Positions 44,255-54,644 of a DNA stretch of 64,000 nt are shown here, piece by piece. Origin of the DNA: Mucilaginibacter rubeus (GTDB lineage: Bacteria; Bacteroidota; Bacteroidia; Sphingobacteriales; Sphingobacteriaceae); NCBI RefSeq assembly GCF_014643835.1, contig NZ_BMKD01000006.1, forward strand, positions 1 through 64,000. The letters run 5' to 3'. The notes beneath the pieces were generated by a model. That model saw only the letters and a program-made list of their open reading frames with translations, was not told where the DNA came from and did no database searches. Position 1 is the stretch's first letter. Each line of letters opens with the position of its first letter. The position numbers and the translations under genes are program-made.

Positions 44255-46057
44255 ATGAATAAATCTATTTTATCGAACGCGGTTAATATCGAAACGATGA
44301 GGAACACCAAACAGTTTCTGCTTCCGGACTTGAAGAAAGCCGCGAAAAGGCAGGAGTATGACATTTACCCCACTTTCGACATTGCCGGGCCAATATATAC
44401 CGGCTATAAAACCTTAGCCAATTGGATCATTGCATGCAACCATGATATTGTTATAGATGGCTATTCGGGCGTATATTGGGATGTACTTATCTGCAACCTG
44501 AACGATGAATTTGCCGCTTCAAACATCCAGGCTAATTGGATTAATGTAAATAAAGCATTAAAACCGGAAAGCATTATTCATGAAATAACCGCTAATTACG
44601 ATGGTGGCGATGACCCGTTATTTGGTAAGCTATACGATGGAGAGCTGAGCGATTTTTTTTATGTCGAGAAGCTCAAAAGTCTTAAACCCGAACCAAACAA
44701 ATTAAACATATTGTATGGTGCGGGTGCCGCTCTTGCCGGATGGAAATGTACATTGCTATATATCGATGTTCCTAAAAATGAGATCCAGTTCCGGTCAAGG
44801 GCCAACACAATCTGCAACCTTGGCGAAAAGCTGCCTTCCGATCCCAAAAATCAATACAAACGTTTTTATTTTATAGATTGGCCGGTACTCAATAAACATA
44901 AAAAACAGCTTTTGCCTGCCATAGATGTAATCATCGATGAGCAAAGGATCAATGAAATATCGTGGGCAACTGGCGATACATTAAGAAACGGACTTAAAAC
45001 CATGTCCGGCCACATGTTTAGGGCCAGGCCATGGTTTGAGCCCGGGGTTTGGGGAGGCCAATGGATTAAAAACAACATCAATGGGCTGAACAAAGATGTT
45101 GTAAACTATGCCTGGTCATTTGAACTTATCGCCCCGGAGAACGGCATCCTGCTGCAAAGCGGCAACAATATATTAGAGGTATCGTTGGATACCTTGCTGT
45201 TACTGGATAACGAAGCCATTTTAGGCAAAGCGGCAGCCAGGTTTGGCGATGCCTTTCCTATCCGGTTTGATTTTTTGGATACTTTTGACGGTGGCAACCT
45301 TTCATTGCAATGCCACCCTTCTGTTGAATACATTAAAAATAACTTCGGCGAAGATTTTACACAGGATGAAACTTATTATATCCTCGATGCAGAACCAGGC
45401 GCCGAAGTTTACCTTGGTTTCCAGGAAAATATCAATAAACAACAATTCAGGAGCGTTTTAGAGAACAGCTTTGAGCAAAACGAACCGGTAGAGATCAAAG
45501 ACTACGTACAAACCTTCCCGGCAACCAGGCACGACTTGTTCCTGATCCCGAATGGTACGGTACATTGCTCGGGCAAAAATAATATGGTACTGGAGATCAG
45601 CGCCACGCCGTACATTTTTACCTTTAAAATGTACGACTGGCTCCGCCCCGACTTAAGCGGAAATCCACGAACGCTGAATATCGACCGGGCCTTTGAAAAC
45701 CTCAATTTCGAAAGGAAAGGTGATGTAGTGACGGAAACCCTCATCTCCAAACAAACCACCTTAAAAAAAGGCCATGACTGGGAGATCATTAACCTATCAA
45801 CTCATCCTGAGCACTTTTACGCTATTGAGCGCTTTGAGTTTGATACCGAGATAACTGAAGATACCAATAACCAATGCCATGTATTGAGCCTGGTTGAGGG
45901 CGAAAGTATTGCAGTGATCACTAACGATCGTGAACAGGTTATTCATTATGCCGAAACCTTTATTATTCCGGCCGCGGTTAAAAGCTATACACTTAAAAAT
46001 ACAGGCAAAACAAGGGTTAAGGTTGTCAAAGCTTTTGTTAAAGACGAATGTTGTTAA
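44255..46057 (+). CDS. Class I phosphomannose isomerase-like protein with long N-terminal extension
   Basis: A 600-residue protein whose C-terminal half is a cupin-fold class I mannose-6-phosphate isomerase, which interconverts mannose-6-phosphate and fructose-6-phosphate. Metal ligands are visible: Q352 and H354 in LQCHPSVEY, E372 in QDETYYIL, and H437 in NGTVHCSG. The N-terminal 230 or so residues (TFDIAGPIYTGYKTLANWI onward, with ILYGAGAALAG) form an additional domain that I cannot name with certainty but that has a nucleotide-kinase-like look. There is no signal peptide, so the protein is cytoplasmic. First gene of the rightward operon; the mannosidase gene follows after 52 bases. Confidence 0.8.
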   Translation: MNKSILSNAVNIETMRNTKQFLLPDLKKAAKRQEYDIYPTFDIAGPIYTGYKTLANWIIACNHDIVIDGYSGVYWDVLICNLNDEFAASNIQANWINVNKALKPESIIHEITANYDGGDDPLFGKLYDGELSDFFYVEKLKSLKPEPNKLNILYGAGAALAGWKCTLLYIDVPKNEIQFRSRANTICNLGEKLPSDPKNQYKRFYFIDWPVLNKHKKQLLPAIDVIIDEQRINEISWATGDTLRNGLKTMSGHMFRARPWFEPGVWGGQWIKNNINGLNKDVVNYAWSFELIAPENGILLQSGNNILEVSLDTLLLLDNEAILGKAAARFGDAFPIRFDFLDTFDGGNLSLQCHPSVEYIKNNFGEDFTQDETYYILDAEPGAEVYLGFQENINKQQFRSVLENSFEQNEPVEIKDYVQTFPATRHDLFLIPNGTVHCSGKNNMVLEISATPYIFTFKMYDWLRPDLSGNPRTLNIDRAFENLNFERKGDVVTETLISKQTTLKKGHDWEIINLSTHPEHFYAIERFEFDTEITEDTNNQCHVLSLVEGESIAVITNDREQVIHYAETFIIPAAVKSYTLKNTGKTRVKVVKAFVKDECC

Positions 46058-46109
46058 AATCTCTGCTTAAATCAAACTCAAAACGCATCCTCTTAAAACC
46101 TTCTAAGTT

Positions 46110-48992
46110 ATGAATAAGATTTTTTCCATCCTGTCGGCATTCATTTTCATATGCACATCAGCAATGGCGCAAACAGGTGGTAAGCATTTTAATGGAATCA
46201 CCCTGCAACCAACAATAGCCTATATCAATTACCAGGGCGAGCCCCGCAGAATGGTCCGGCTGTTATTTCATGAGGGTAAAAACTGCGCAGCCACAGAGGC
46301 CACCGTTTCCTTCAATGGCATAACCGATCATGTTATAATACCGGCCAGTAAAGAGGGCACTGATGTATTTGAGCTTCCGCTTCCCGGCTCGCCAATAACT
46401 TCGGCAGCACAGGTTACGGTTATCTTAAATTCCGGCGGGCAAACCTATATGGCCCGCTGCATTGTTGAACCGGCCCGTAACAACTGGACCATGTATATCC
46501 TCCCTCACTCGCATGTAGATATCGGTTACACCAACACACAGGCAAAGGTTTTGAAGCTGCACATGGATAATATTGATGAGGCTATTGATCTGGCTAAAAA
46601 AACGGCCAATTACCCAGTGGAAGCCCGCTATAAATGGACAACAGAAGCCATTTGGGTAGTTGATAATTACCTGAAAGCGGCAGATGAAGCTAAAAAAGAG
46701 CGCTTTTGGGACGCGGTGAAAAAAGGATGGATTAATTTGGATGGTGCTTACGGTAATATCAACACCAGCATGACAGACTCCTACCAGTTGATGCAAATGT
46801 TCGCCAAATCGCAAAAACTGGCTAAGGCGAATGGGGTTGAGATCCATACCATGTTCCAGGGCGATGTGCCGGGCGCCAGTTGGGGCCTTGCTGCGCAAAG
46901 CGAACAAACCGGGATCAAATATTTTTTATCAGGCCCAAACGCATCCGACAGGATAGGCAACCTTGCCAAATGGCAGGATAAACCATTTTATTGGATTTCG
47001 CCATCGGGTAAACAAAAACTACTGTTCTGGCAATGCCAGCCTTACTCGATAGGCTATGCGTTAAAAGGAACCAGGATCCCTAATTTTTTTACTATAGAAG
47101 ATCCTAAACCTTTTTACACTGGCCACCCATCGGATAATTTTCTAAACCCGCACCTTTTCCAATATCTCGGCGGCCTGGAACAAAATAACTTCCCGTATAA
47201 CATGTCGTTGTTAACCTGGGCAATGAGCGATAACGCCCCTATCGATCCTGAACTTCCCGATGCTGTTAAAAGCTGGAACGAACATTTTGCCTCGCCAAAA
47301 CTGGTGATCACCTCGGTAAAACAGTTTTTCCATGATTTTGAGAAACAATATCAAGACAAAATCCCGTCGTTCACCGGCGATTATACTGAGTACTGGACGG
47401 ACGGCGTGTCGTCAGCGGCGAAAGAAACGGCCATCAGCCGCCAAACATCTGATAAGCTAAAACAGGCATCGGCCCTTTGGGCCATCCGTAATAAACGGGC
47501 CTACCCTGCTGATGATTTTGACGACACCTGGAAAAACCTGCTGCTTTACAATGAACATACCTGGGGCGCATATAACAGCGTTGACGACCCCGAAGATGCA
47601 AAAGTTAAAAGCGAGTGGACTATTAAAAAAGGCTATGCACTAAGCGCCCAAAAACAAACCGATTCGCTAAGCAATTTGATATTGGCTATAAAAACAGCAG
47701 CAGCAAATAAGGTAGACGTTTACAACACACTGTCATGGCCGCGTACCGATGTTGTTTATGTACCGGCCGGTTTAAGCAAAGCGGGCGACCTGGTTAAGGA
47801 TGCAACAGGCAATGCAATCCCATCGCAACGCTTAAGCTCGGGCGAGCTGGCTTTTGTCGCCATCGGGGTACCGGCGTTTGGTAAAAAAACTTACACCATT
47901 AACCGTGGTAAAGCTTTTGCAAAGGGCAAAGCTGTCATTTCGTTAAACGGATTGGCTAACGGCATCTACACTGTCACAATTGACAGTAAAACCGGCGATA
48001 TAAGCAAACTTGTAAAGATCGAGGGTGGCAAAAAACAGGTATTGGTGGATAGCACCGGTTTTAACAAATACATTTATATGCCCGGCGATTCGCTGCAGCG
48101 CCAGCAAACAAGTACCGACGCCATCATTAGCATTAAAGAATATGGGCCATTGGTGGTGAGCCTTTTGGTTACCTCAAAAGCGCCCGGAGCCTATGGCTTA
48201 ACCCGCGAAATCAGGCTGGTTAACGGGCTTGATAAAATTGAGCTGATCAATACGATTGATAAGGAAAGTATTCGCTCTAAAGAGAGCGTTCACTTCGCGT
48301 TTCCGTTTAGTGTTCCAGGTGCGCAGGTACGTTATAGTATTCCATGGGGAAGTGCTGCTGCCGAAGCCGACCAACTCCCTAACGCCAATAAAAATTGGTT
48401 TACCATGCAGCGCTGGGTTGATGTTTCAAACGCGGCGTTCGGTATTACCTGGTCAAGTCCGGATGCGCCTTTGTTTGAGATAGGCAAGATCACAACTGCC
48501 GATTTACTTGGTGGTTTGTATCACGCGCCGCAGTGGCTAACATTCACGGCGCAGTCGCCAAAGATTTATTCGTGGGTAATGAACAACTTATGGCATACCA
48601 ATTTCCGCGCCGAGCAGGAAAAAGGGCCGGCCACCTTCCGTTATATCTTCCGTTCACACGCCTTAGGATACGATAGTTTTGATGCCAACCGGTTTGGCCT
48701 TAATAATCATCAACCTTTAGTAGTTTCCGCTTCGGATAATCAGGATGACGAACTGTTTTTTAATATCGGTGGTAAGCAGATCTATGTAGAATCCTTAAAA
48801 CCCGCCGATGATGGCAATGGCGTTATTGCGCAGATAGTGAGCACCGGTGATAGCGAAGTGAACATCACTCCAAAAGCAAAAGCGACGATAAAGATCTGGA
48901 AAAGCAATCTGGCCGAAGAAAAGGTGGCCGCGCTTGATAACAATTTTAAGATTCCGGCAAAAGGAATAATCACTGTACGCATCGAAAAATAA
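46110..48992 (+). CDS. GH38-like alpha-mannosidase
   Basis: A 960-residue secreted glycosidase with a signal peptide (MNKIFSILSAFIFICTSAMA). The GH38 fold is recognised from the zinc-binding H135-x-D137 in YILPHSHVDIGYT, the nucleophile-region D252 in MFQGDVPGASWGL, and the zinc-ligand H483 in LLYNEHTWGAY. The C-terminal half (from about 600) is the beta-sandwich part of these enzymes (LVNGLDKIELINTIDKESIR). It likely releases mannose from alpha-mannosides in the periplasm. A sugar porter gene starts seven bases downstream and a phosphomannose isomerase gene lies upstream, which supports mannose as the product. Confidence 0.88.
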   Translation: MNKIFSILSAFIFICTSAMAQTGGKHFNGITLQPTIAYINYQGEPRRMVRLLFHEGKNCAATEATVSFNGITDHVIIPASKEGTDVFELPLPGSPITSAAQVTVILNSGGQTYMARCIVEPARNNWTMYILPHSHVDIGYTNTQAKVLKLHMDNIDEAIDLAKKTANYPVEARYKWTTEAIWVVDNYLKAADEAKKERFWDAVKKGWINLDGAYGNINTSMTDSYQLMQMFAKSQKLAKANGVEIHTMFQGDVPGASWGLAAQSEQTGIKYFLSGPNASDRIGNLAKWQDKPFYWISPSGKQKLLFWQCQPYSIGYALKGTRIPNFFTIEDPKPFYTGHPSDNFLNPHLFQYLGGLEQNNFPYNMSLLTWAMSDNAPIDPELPDAVKSWNEHFASPKLVITSVKQFFHDFEKQYQDKIPSFTGDYTEYWTDGVSSAAKETAISRQTSDKLKQASALWAIRNKRAYPADDFDDTWKNLLLYNEHTWGAYNSVDDPEDAKVKSEWTIKKGYALSAQKQTDSLSNLILAIKTAAANKVDVYNTLSWPRTDVVYVPAGLSKAGDLVKDATGNAIPSQRLSSGELAFVAIGVPAFGKKTYTINRGKAFAKGKAVISLNGLANGIYTVTIDSKTGDISKLVKIEGGKKQVLVDSTGFNKYIYMPGDSLQRQQTSTDAIISIKEYGPLVVSLLVTSKAPGAYGLTREIRLVNGLDKIELINTIDKESIRSKESVHFAFPFSVPGAQVRYSIPWGSAAAEADQLPNANKNWFTMQRWVDVSNAAFGITWSSPDAPLFEIGKITTADLLGGLYHAPQWLTFTAQSPKIYSWVMNNLWHTNFRAEQEKGPATFRYIFRSHALGYDSFDANRFGLNNHQPLVVSASDNQDDELFFNIGGKQIYVESLKPADDGNGVIAQIVSTGDSEVNITPKAKATIKIWKSNLAEEKVAALDNNFKIPAKGIITVRIEK

Positions 48993-48999
48993 AATCGCT

Positions 49000-50406
49000 A
49001 TGAAACAAAAACTATCGCCGGAAACCAAAACCTCCGCCCTGTTTTTAACCACTGTAACCCTTATAGCCACATTAGGAGGCCTGCTTTTTGGTTTTGATAT
49101 GGCCGTTATTTCGGGTGTGCTCCCGTTTGTGAAAAGCCAGTTCGCACTATCGGCCGCTACCGAAGGCTGGTTCGTATCATCTGCACTCATCGGGTGTATT
49201 ATCGGTGTAGCTTTTTCGGGGGACTTAAGCGACCGGGTAGGCCGTAAAAAAATGCTGATGTTATCGGCGGTGCTTTTCTTGCTTTCTGCCCTGGGTTCGG
49301 CCTTGTCATCGGGCTTTACCTTGCTTATCTTAGCCCGGATGTTGGGCGGTATGGGTGTTGGCGTAGCATCAATTGTGGCACCGCTATACATATCAGAAAT
49401 TGCCCCGGCACGGATACGCGGCCGCCTGGTAACTTTTTATCAACTGGCTATCACCGCGGGCATTCTTGTAGCCTACCTTACCAATGCCGGCTTACTTAAT
49501 TTTTCATTACACCATAAGAGCAGTTACTTAGGTACAATTATCGATCTGGTGATGGTTAAAGAAGTTTGGCGCAGCATGCTTGGCCTGGGCGCCATCCCTG
49601 CCCTGCTGTTTTTTGTTGGTCTGTGCTTTGTACCCGAAAGCCCACGCTGGCTTATTCAAAACGGAAAAACCGACGATGGCATTGCCGTCCTCTCAAAAGT
49701 AACCGACTATGCAACGGCTCTAAAAGACGTAACACTGATAAAGAACACCCAAAGCCGTGACATAGGCACCTACCGCGAGATATTTGCACCAGCTATGCGT
49801 AAACCATTGCTAATTGGCTTGCTGCTTCCGCTGTTCTCTCAGTTCAGTGGTATTAACGCCGTTATTTATTATGGCCCCAGAATATTGAGCGATGCAGGCA
49901 TCAATATCAGCAACGCCCTGCTTAGCCAAATCATATTTGGCATTGCTAACTTTGCTTTTACGCTAATAGCTATTTGGAAAGTTGATAAAATGGGGCGCAG
50001 ACCGCTATATATAGCCGGCGCTTTAGGCGCCACGATTTGCCTTCTTTTTACCGGGGCTTGCTTTTATACAGGTGCTACAACCGGCCTTGCATTAGTTGTT
50101 AGCATCATCCTATTTTTAGCTTGTTTCGCGTTCTCGATAGGCCCGTTGAAATTCGTTATCGCATCCGAAATTTATCCAACAAGGATCCGAGGTCGGGCTT
50201 TAGGCTTAAGCATCATGACCATGTGGGTGGCAGATACAATTGTAGGGCAGCTAACCCCTATGTTTTTAAATTCAATCGGGCCGGCGGTCACCTTCTGGTT
50301 CTTTGCTGCGTGTTGCTTTTTTTCTTTACTGATTGTTTATAAAATGGTTCCCGAAACCAAAGGAAAATCGTTGGAGGAGGTTCAGGAAATCTGGGCTGGG
50401 CACTAA
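49000..50406 (+). CDS. MFS sugar porter
   Basis: A 468-residue inner-membrane sugar:proton symporter of the XylE/GLUT group with 12 predicted helices. Family motifs include GFDMAVISGV in helix 1, DLSDRVGRKKML after helix 2, PESPRWLIQNGK before the central loop, QFSGINAVIYYGPRI in helix 7, and PETKGKSLEEVQEIW at the end. It starts seven bases after the mannosidase stop, so translation is coupled. The substrate is probably free mannose released by that enzyme, which is inference from the operon. Confidence 0.93.
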   Translation: MKQKLSPETKTSALFLTTVTLIATLGGLLFGFDMAVISGVLPFVKSQFALSAATEGWFVSSALIGCIIGVAFSGDLSDRVGRKKMLMLSAVLFLLSALGSALSSGFTLLILARMLGGMGVGVASIVAPLYISEIAPARIRGRLVTFYQLAITAGILVAYLTNAGLLNFSLHHKSSYLGTIIDLVMVKEVWRSMLGLGAIPALLFFVGLCFVPESPRWLIQNGKTDDGIAVLSKVTDYATALKDVTLIKNTQSRDIGTYREIFAPAMRKPLLIGLLLPLFSQFSGINAVIYYGPRILSDAGINISNALLSQIIFGIANFAFTLIAIWKVDKMGRRPLYIAGALGATICLLFTGACFYTGATTGLALVVSIILFLACFAFSIGPLKFVIASEIYPTRIRGRALGLSIMTMWVADTIVGQLTPMFLNSIGPAVTFWFFAACCFFSLLIVYKMVPETKGKSLEEVQEIWAGH

Positions 50407-50568
50407 CCTGAATTTGCATTCAGAAAGGTCACTTCAGAGTGCTGCTTAACCTTCCGCCTGAGGTTCACTCCCGGCAACAGGTTGGCAATTTTCTGAGTAT
50501 CGCGGGCCGCCCCAATCGTATTATTTAGGGCATTAACGTTCTTTATAACGTAAAAGGTATATTTTTAA

Positions 50569-50860
50569 TCACTTAGTTTTTAGCTGAAGCAAATGCACCG
50601 CCTGTATGCCCGCCGCAGGACTTCCGGTCGGATAAATCGAGCTTTGTGAGGCCCCGGTAATAGCAGTACTTATCACCCAAAGCCTGATGGCATTAGCAGC
50701 GGTATTTACCGAATAACTTTGTGTAATAGTATGTCCTCCACCGATCTTCCAAGACGGGATACGATGCCGTCTTCCACTGGCAACGCTTCCATTGTACCCT
50801 TTGGAGCGATCTTCCGCCCGTCCGCATAGTTGATGCTGACCTGGCTTTAGCTTTATATGT
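50569..50860 (-). pseudogene. Decayed 3' end of a glycoside hydrolase-like gene
   Basis: The minus strand carries coding-like sequence in two frames. One reads VSINYADGRKIAPKG; after a shift the next reads WKIGGGHTITQSYSVNT, then ANAIRLWVISTAITG, and ends in LLQLKTK with a stop at 50569-50571. The second segment resembles C-terminal beta-sandwich domains of glycoside hydrolases. More weak coding-like pieces (GIKGFDWWCQTE) lie upstream. I infer a decayed PUL hydrolase of unknown family. Confidence 0.4.
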
Positions 50861-51492
50861 ACTGGCTATTTTCAGTTTGGCACCACCAATCAAAGCCTTT
50901 AATCCCTGGTACAGTGTAACTCAACGCGATCATTACTATAAGAAGTGCAGTTCATTTAACCGCTGGCCTTACATTGCCCAGTTGCCCGGTATGCGAATTG
51001 AATGGCGAAACCGGTGGCAATTGAAGACTATAAGTGCTACAAAACGCTTTCTCATTAGATGATTGCCTCCCTGGAGCAATATGCTGTGGTTTATCCACTA
51101 AGTGCTTTTTTCAACTAAAAATTTCCCTTTTGTCCCCTCTTTTTTGCTGGTTAGCCCCTTTTGTTTTCTGTGTTTTTCAAAGACTTTGCATCTCTCGAAT
51201 GGTCATTAAGAGATGACTATTCGTGCAACCAATTATACTGTTAATTAAACCCATGATGAAAAAAAACCGAACGCAGCGCATGCTCCGAGGAAAGAGGAGC
51301 CGCATGCATCTTAACTGAAAACGATCTCGAGAAATGTCGGGATAAATACTGTCCGGGCAATTGTCCTTTATTGTTAACCCTGAAAGGGTCATTTAAATTA
51401 TGCCCTTCGGTTGTTGGTGCCTTACATACCACCAGCGTTTACATAACTGTCTTTTGCCAATACCCAAAAATCTAAATTATTAATACCCAATT
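50861..51492. other. Intergenic region upstream of the third SusC gene
   Basis: The left part continues the decayed sequence described above. The right part should hold the promoter for the SusC gene. A small palindrome (ACCCT, GAA, AGGGT at 51377-51389) lies about 100 bases before the start codon. No exact TTTG/TAnnTTTG pair was found. Confidence 0.35.
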
Positions 51493-54400
51493 ATGAAACG
51501 AAAATTACTTATTTCAAATTATTTGTATTCCAGGGGTTTTCGCACCACACTTAAAACTTTGGCATTATTTATATTGCCAATCGGTGCTAACGCGTCAATT
51601 CCACATTTAATTCACAAAAGCAGCCTGATAATCGATCAAATAGTTCCTGATAAAGCTGCGATTACTGTAAAAGGATCCGTCATAGACGCCTCCAACGGCC
51701 AGCCCCTGGTAGGTGTTTCTATCAGTGTCAAGGGAACTAACAAAGGTACGCTAAGTGATATAAAGGGAAACTTTCAACTTAACAATGTGCCGGAAAATGC
51801 CGTGCTTGTTGTAACCTACATCTCTTACGAAAAAGTTGAAATAGCCGTAGGCGGAAAGACTGATATCGCCATAAAGCTTCAGCCATCGATGAAAACGCTC
51901 AACGATGTTGTAGTAGTAGGTTACGGAACGCAGAAGAAAGAAAACCTTACTGGCTCTGTAGGTATTGTAAATACGCAGGATCTGGAAAGCAGGCCTTTGA
52001 CAAATACAGGCCAGGCACTACAAGGTACAGTTTCAGGTGTTTATGCGCTGCAAAGTTCAGGTAAACCCGGAGATGACAATACTGTCATCGACATCCGCGG
52101 CGTCGGAACTTTTGGAGATAATTCTCCTTTAGTGTTAGTTGACGGCTTTCCCGGGGCTATAGGCGACGTGAACCCTAATGATGTTCAATCAATTTCGGTG
52201 CTTAAAGACGCGGCATCATCGGCTATTTACGGTAACCGGGCTGCAAACGGCGTTGTTTTAATTACTACTAAACGAGGATCTGCAGGCAAAGTCCGTGTTA
52301 ATTACAGCGGATATGCAGGTATTCAGAGCCCGACAAGGCTACCTAAAGTACTAAACTCGGTTCAATATACTACACTGCATAATGAGGCGGATATAAATAG
52401 TGGAGCGCCTCCTACATATCCCGACTCGATAATCCAAAAGTACGCGGCTCACAATAACCCCATGTATCCGGATATCAATTATTTTGATGTATACTATGGT
52501 AATGCTTACATGCAAAACCACCGGGTAAGTGCAACAGGAGGAAGTGATAACGTTAATTATTCTTTTATGCTTGGTCATTTGGATCAGGATGGGATTCTGG
52601 TTGCTACCAATTACAAGAAAACGGACTTCCGTCTTAACCTTGACAGCTATCATTTAAAAGATAAAAAGCTCCGTGTTTCGGGCAACATATCCGGCAACGT
52701 AGGGATAAAAAATGAACCAACCGATCTTTGGAACGCTGAATGGTACGCAACCTTAGCGCCAATACATCCGCTTAAAGATGCCAACGGCAACTGGGTTTCT
52801 GTTAATGGCGAACGCAACTATTACGGTGAAATTAAAGAGGGCAGTACAAACCTTACAAAACGCTATAATTTCAGCGGTCAGGCCGAAGCGGAGTATAAAA
52901 TTCTGCCCGGTTTAAGTGCGCAGCTTACCTACGGTTATAACGTTATCTCTACTAACGGCAATGCCTTTCATGCCAATGTAACCTTACAAAACCAAAACGG
53001 AACAGTTACGCAGTTACCTTCTGATTTGACTACATCAAGCGAGATTGATGGCCACTCATTACTTACCGGTTTACTAAAATACAACAAGACCATTAACCGT
53101 CATTCATTCAATTTATTAGGTGGCTATAGCGAAGAGGAGTTTACTTACGATTGGCAAAGCGGCTATCGTGCACATTTTGTAAATAATTCTCAGCGGATAT
53201 TGAATCTTGGCGATGCAGCTACGCAAACAAATAATGCCGGCAGCTATGCTCTTGGCCTTCGCTCATACTTTGGCCGTTTCAATTATGCTTTTGATGAAAA
53301 ATATTTATTTGAAGCCAATATCAGGAGGGACGGCTCTTCCAGATTTGCACAAGGAAAACAGTGGGGTACATTTCCTTCATTCTCAGCTGGATGGGTGATA
53401 TCGAAGGAAAGTTTTATGAAAAACCTGAGTTGGCTTGATTTTGCGAAAGTTCGTGCTTCCTGGGGCCGTTTAGGCAATCAAAATATCAGCAATTATTATA
53501 ATGGCAGCGATATTCTGAATTCGGGCCAGAACTATTCGTTTGGCGGAACCCTTTACTCGGGTGTTGCCATTACCGCAATGACTAACAAAGATTTGACATG
53601 GGAAACAGCTCAGCAGCTTGATTTCGGCCTCGACATCTCTTTGCACAATAATATTGAAATTACAGCGGATTATTTTGACAAAAGGACTAAAAACCTGCTG
53701 TTGACCCAACCGATTCCACTAACAATTGCTCAATCGGCTCCAACGGCCAATGCAGGTGAAGTGCAAAACAAGGGCTTCGAACTCGGGATTTCGTATAAAA
53801 AGGCATTTGATAATGGTATTAAATTAAGGACTTCTTTAAATGTGTCGCACATTGTCAACAAGATCCTCGCTATGAATGTACCTCAGCAGTTTACATCACC
53901 AAAAGCTATTGTTGTTGGCTCTGCTATCAATTCATTCTACGGCTATCAGATGACGGGTATTTACCAGATCGCCGACTTTACATGGCAAAACAATAGTGAT
54001 GCGTCTATACCTTATGCAAGCCGTACTTATACGCTTAAGCCAGGTGTTGTTAAAGTAAGTGATTATAACGCACAACCTGGCGATATTAAATATGCCGATC
54101 TTAATGGAGATGGTATAGTTGATCAAAATCATGACCGTAAAGTTATCGGGAAGCAGTTTCCAGGTGTAACGTATGCATTCAATTTCAATGTGGCCTGGAA
54201 AGGCTTTGACCTTGGCGCGTTTTTACAAGGCGTACAAGGTATGCAAGGTTATACCTACTATGAAATTGCTTCGCCGTTCAGCGGCTTTGCAAACCTTGGC
54301 ACCTGGTGGTTAAACAGGTGGACACCGCAAAATCCTTCTAATACTTATCCGCGCATCACGTTAGATGGCGTAAAAAATAATATCCACTCTTCTTTTTATG

Positions 54401-54633
54401 TTGAGAATGCATCTTATCTGAGGATCAAAAATATTGAATTAGGGTACACCTTAAGTCCGGCTGCCATTAAGAAGATCGGTTTAAGCTCATTGAGGATCTA
54501 TGCGAACGTGCAAAACGCCTTCACATTCACCAAATTCAAAGGCTTTGATCCCGAACAAACTACAGATCAAACAAGGGCCGAAGCGTATCCGCAGGTCCGT
54601 GTGATGACAGCGGGTGTAAATGTTAATTTCTAA
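51493..54633 (+). CDS. SusC/RagA-type TonB-dependent receptor
   Basis: A 1046-residue outer-membrane receptor with a signal segment (TLKTLALFILPIGANAS), a CarboxypepD_reg domain (about 57-130, VKGSVIDASNGQPLVGVSIS), the VVVVGYGTQKKE motif at about 137-148, a plug with IDIRGVGTFGDNSPLVLVDG, and a barrel ending GVNVNF. It lacks an STN domain, so control by the hybrid two-component system at 58961 is plausible. It is paired with SusD 11 bases downstream. Confidence 0.95.
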   Translation: MKRKLLISNYLYSRGFRTTLKTLALFILPIGANASIPHLIHKSSLIIDQIVPDKAAITVKGSVIDASNGQPLVGVSISVKGTNKGTLSDIKGNFQLNNVPENAVLVVTYISYEKVEIAVGGKTDIAIKLQPSMKTLNDVVVVGYGTQKKENLTGSVGIVNTQDLESRPLTNTGQALQGTVSGVYALQSSGKPGDDNTVIDIRGVGTFGDNSPLVLVDGFPGAIGDVNPNDVQSISVLKDAASSAIYGNRAANGVVLITTKRGSAGKVRVNYSGYAGIQSPTRLPKVLNSVQYTTLHNEADINSGAPPTYPDSIIQKYAAHNNPMYPDINYFDVYYGNAYMQNHRVSATGGSDNVNYSFMLGHLDQDGILVATNYKKTDFRLNLDSYHLKDKKLRVSGNISGNVGIKNEPTDLWNAEWYATLAPIHPLKDANGNWVSVNGERNYYGEIKEGSTNLTKRYNFSGQAEAEYKILPGLSAQLTYGYNVISTNGNAFHANVTLQNQNGTVTQLPSDLTTSSEIDGHSLLTGLLKYNKTINRHSFNLLGGYSEEEFTYDWQSGYRAHFVNNSQRILNLGDAATQTNNAGSYALGLRSYFGRFNYAFDEKYLFEANIRRDGSSRFAQGKQWGTFPSFSAGWVISKESFMKNLSWLDFAKVRASWGRLGNQNISNYYNGSDILNSGQNYSFGGTLYSGVAITAMTNKDLTWETAQQLDFGLDISLHNNIEITADYFDKRTKNLLLTQPIPLTIAQSAPTANAGEVQNKGFELGISYKKAFDNGIKLRTSLNVSHIVNKILAMNVPQQFTSPKAIVVGSAINSFYGYQMTGIYQIADFTWQNNSDASIPYASRTYTLKPGVVKVSDYNAQPGDIKYADLNGDGIVDQNHDRKVIGKQFPGVTYAFNFNVAWKGFDLGAFLQGVQGMQGYTYYEIASPFSGFANLGTWWLNRWTPQNPSNTYPRITLDGVKNNIHSSFYVENASYLRIKNIELGYTLSPAAIKKIGLSSLRIYANVQNAFTFTKFKGFDPEQTTDQTRAEAYPQVRVMTAGVNVNF

Positions 54634-54644
54634 ATGATAAAATC

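Noticed and set aside
50693-50893. 66-residue leftward ORF
   Set aside because: It is basic and repetitive in an out-of-phase frame; the coherent protein signal lies in the other two frames, so it is treated as part of a decayed gene.
53470-53709. 79-residue leftward ORF inside a SusC gene
   Set aside because: It is an antisense shadow of a well-supported receptor, like many other short ORFs within the SusC, SusD and kinase genes.
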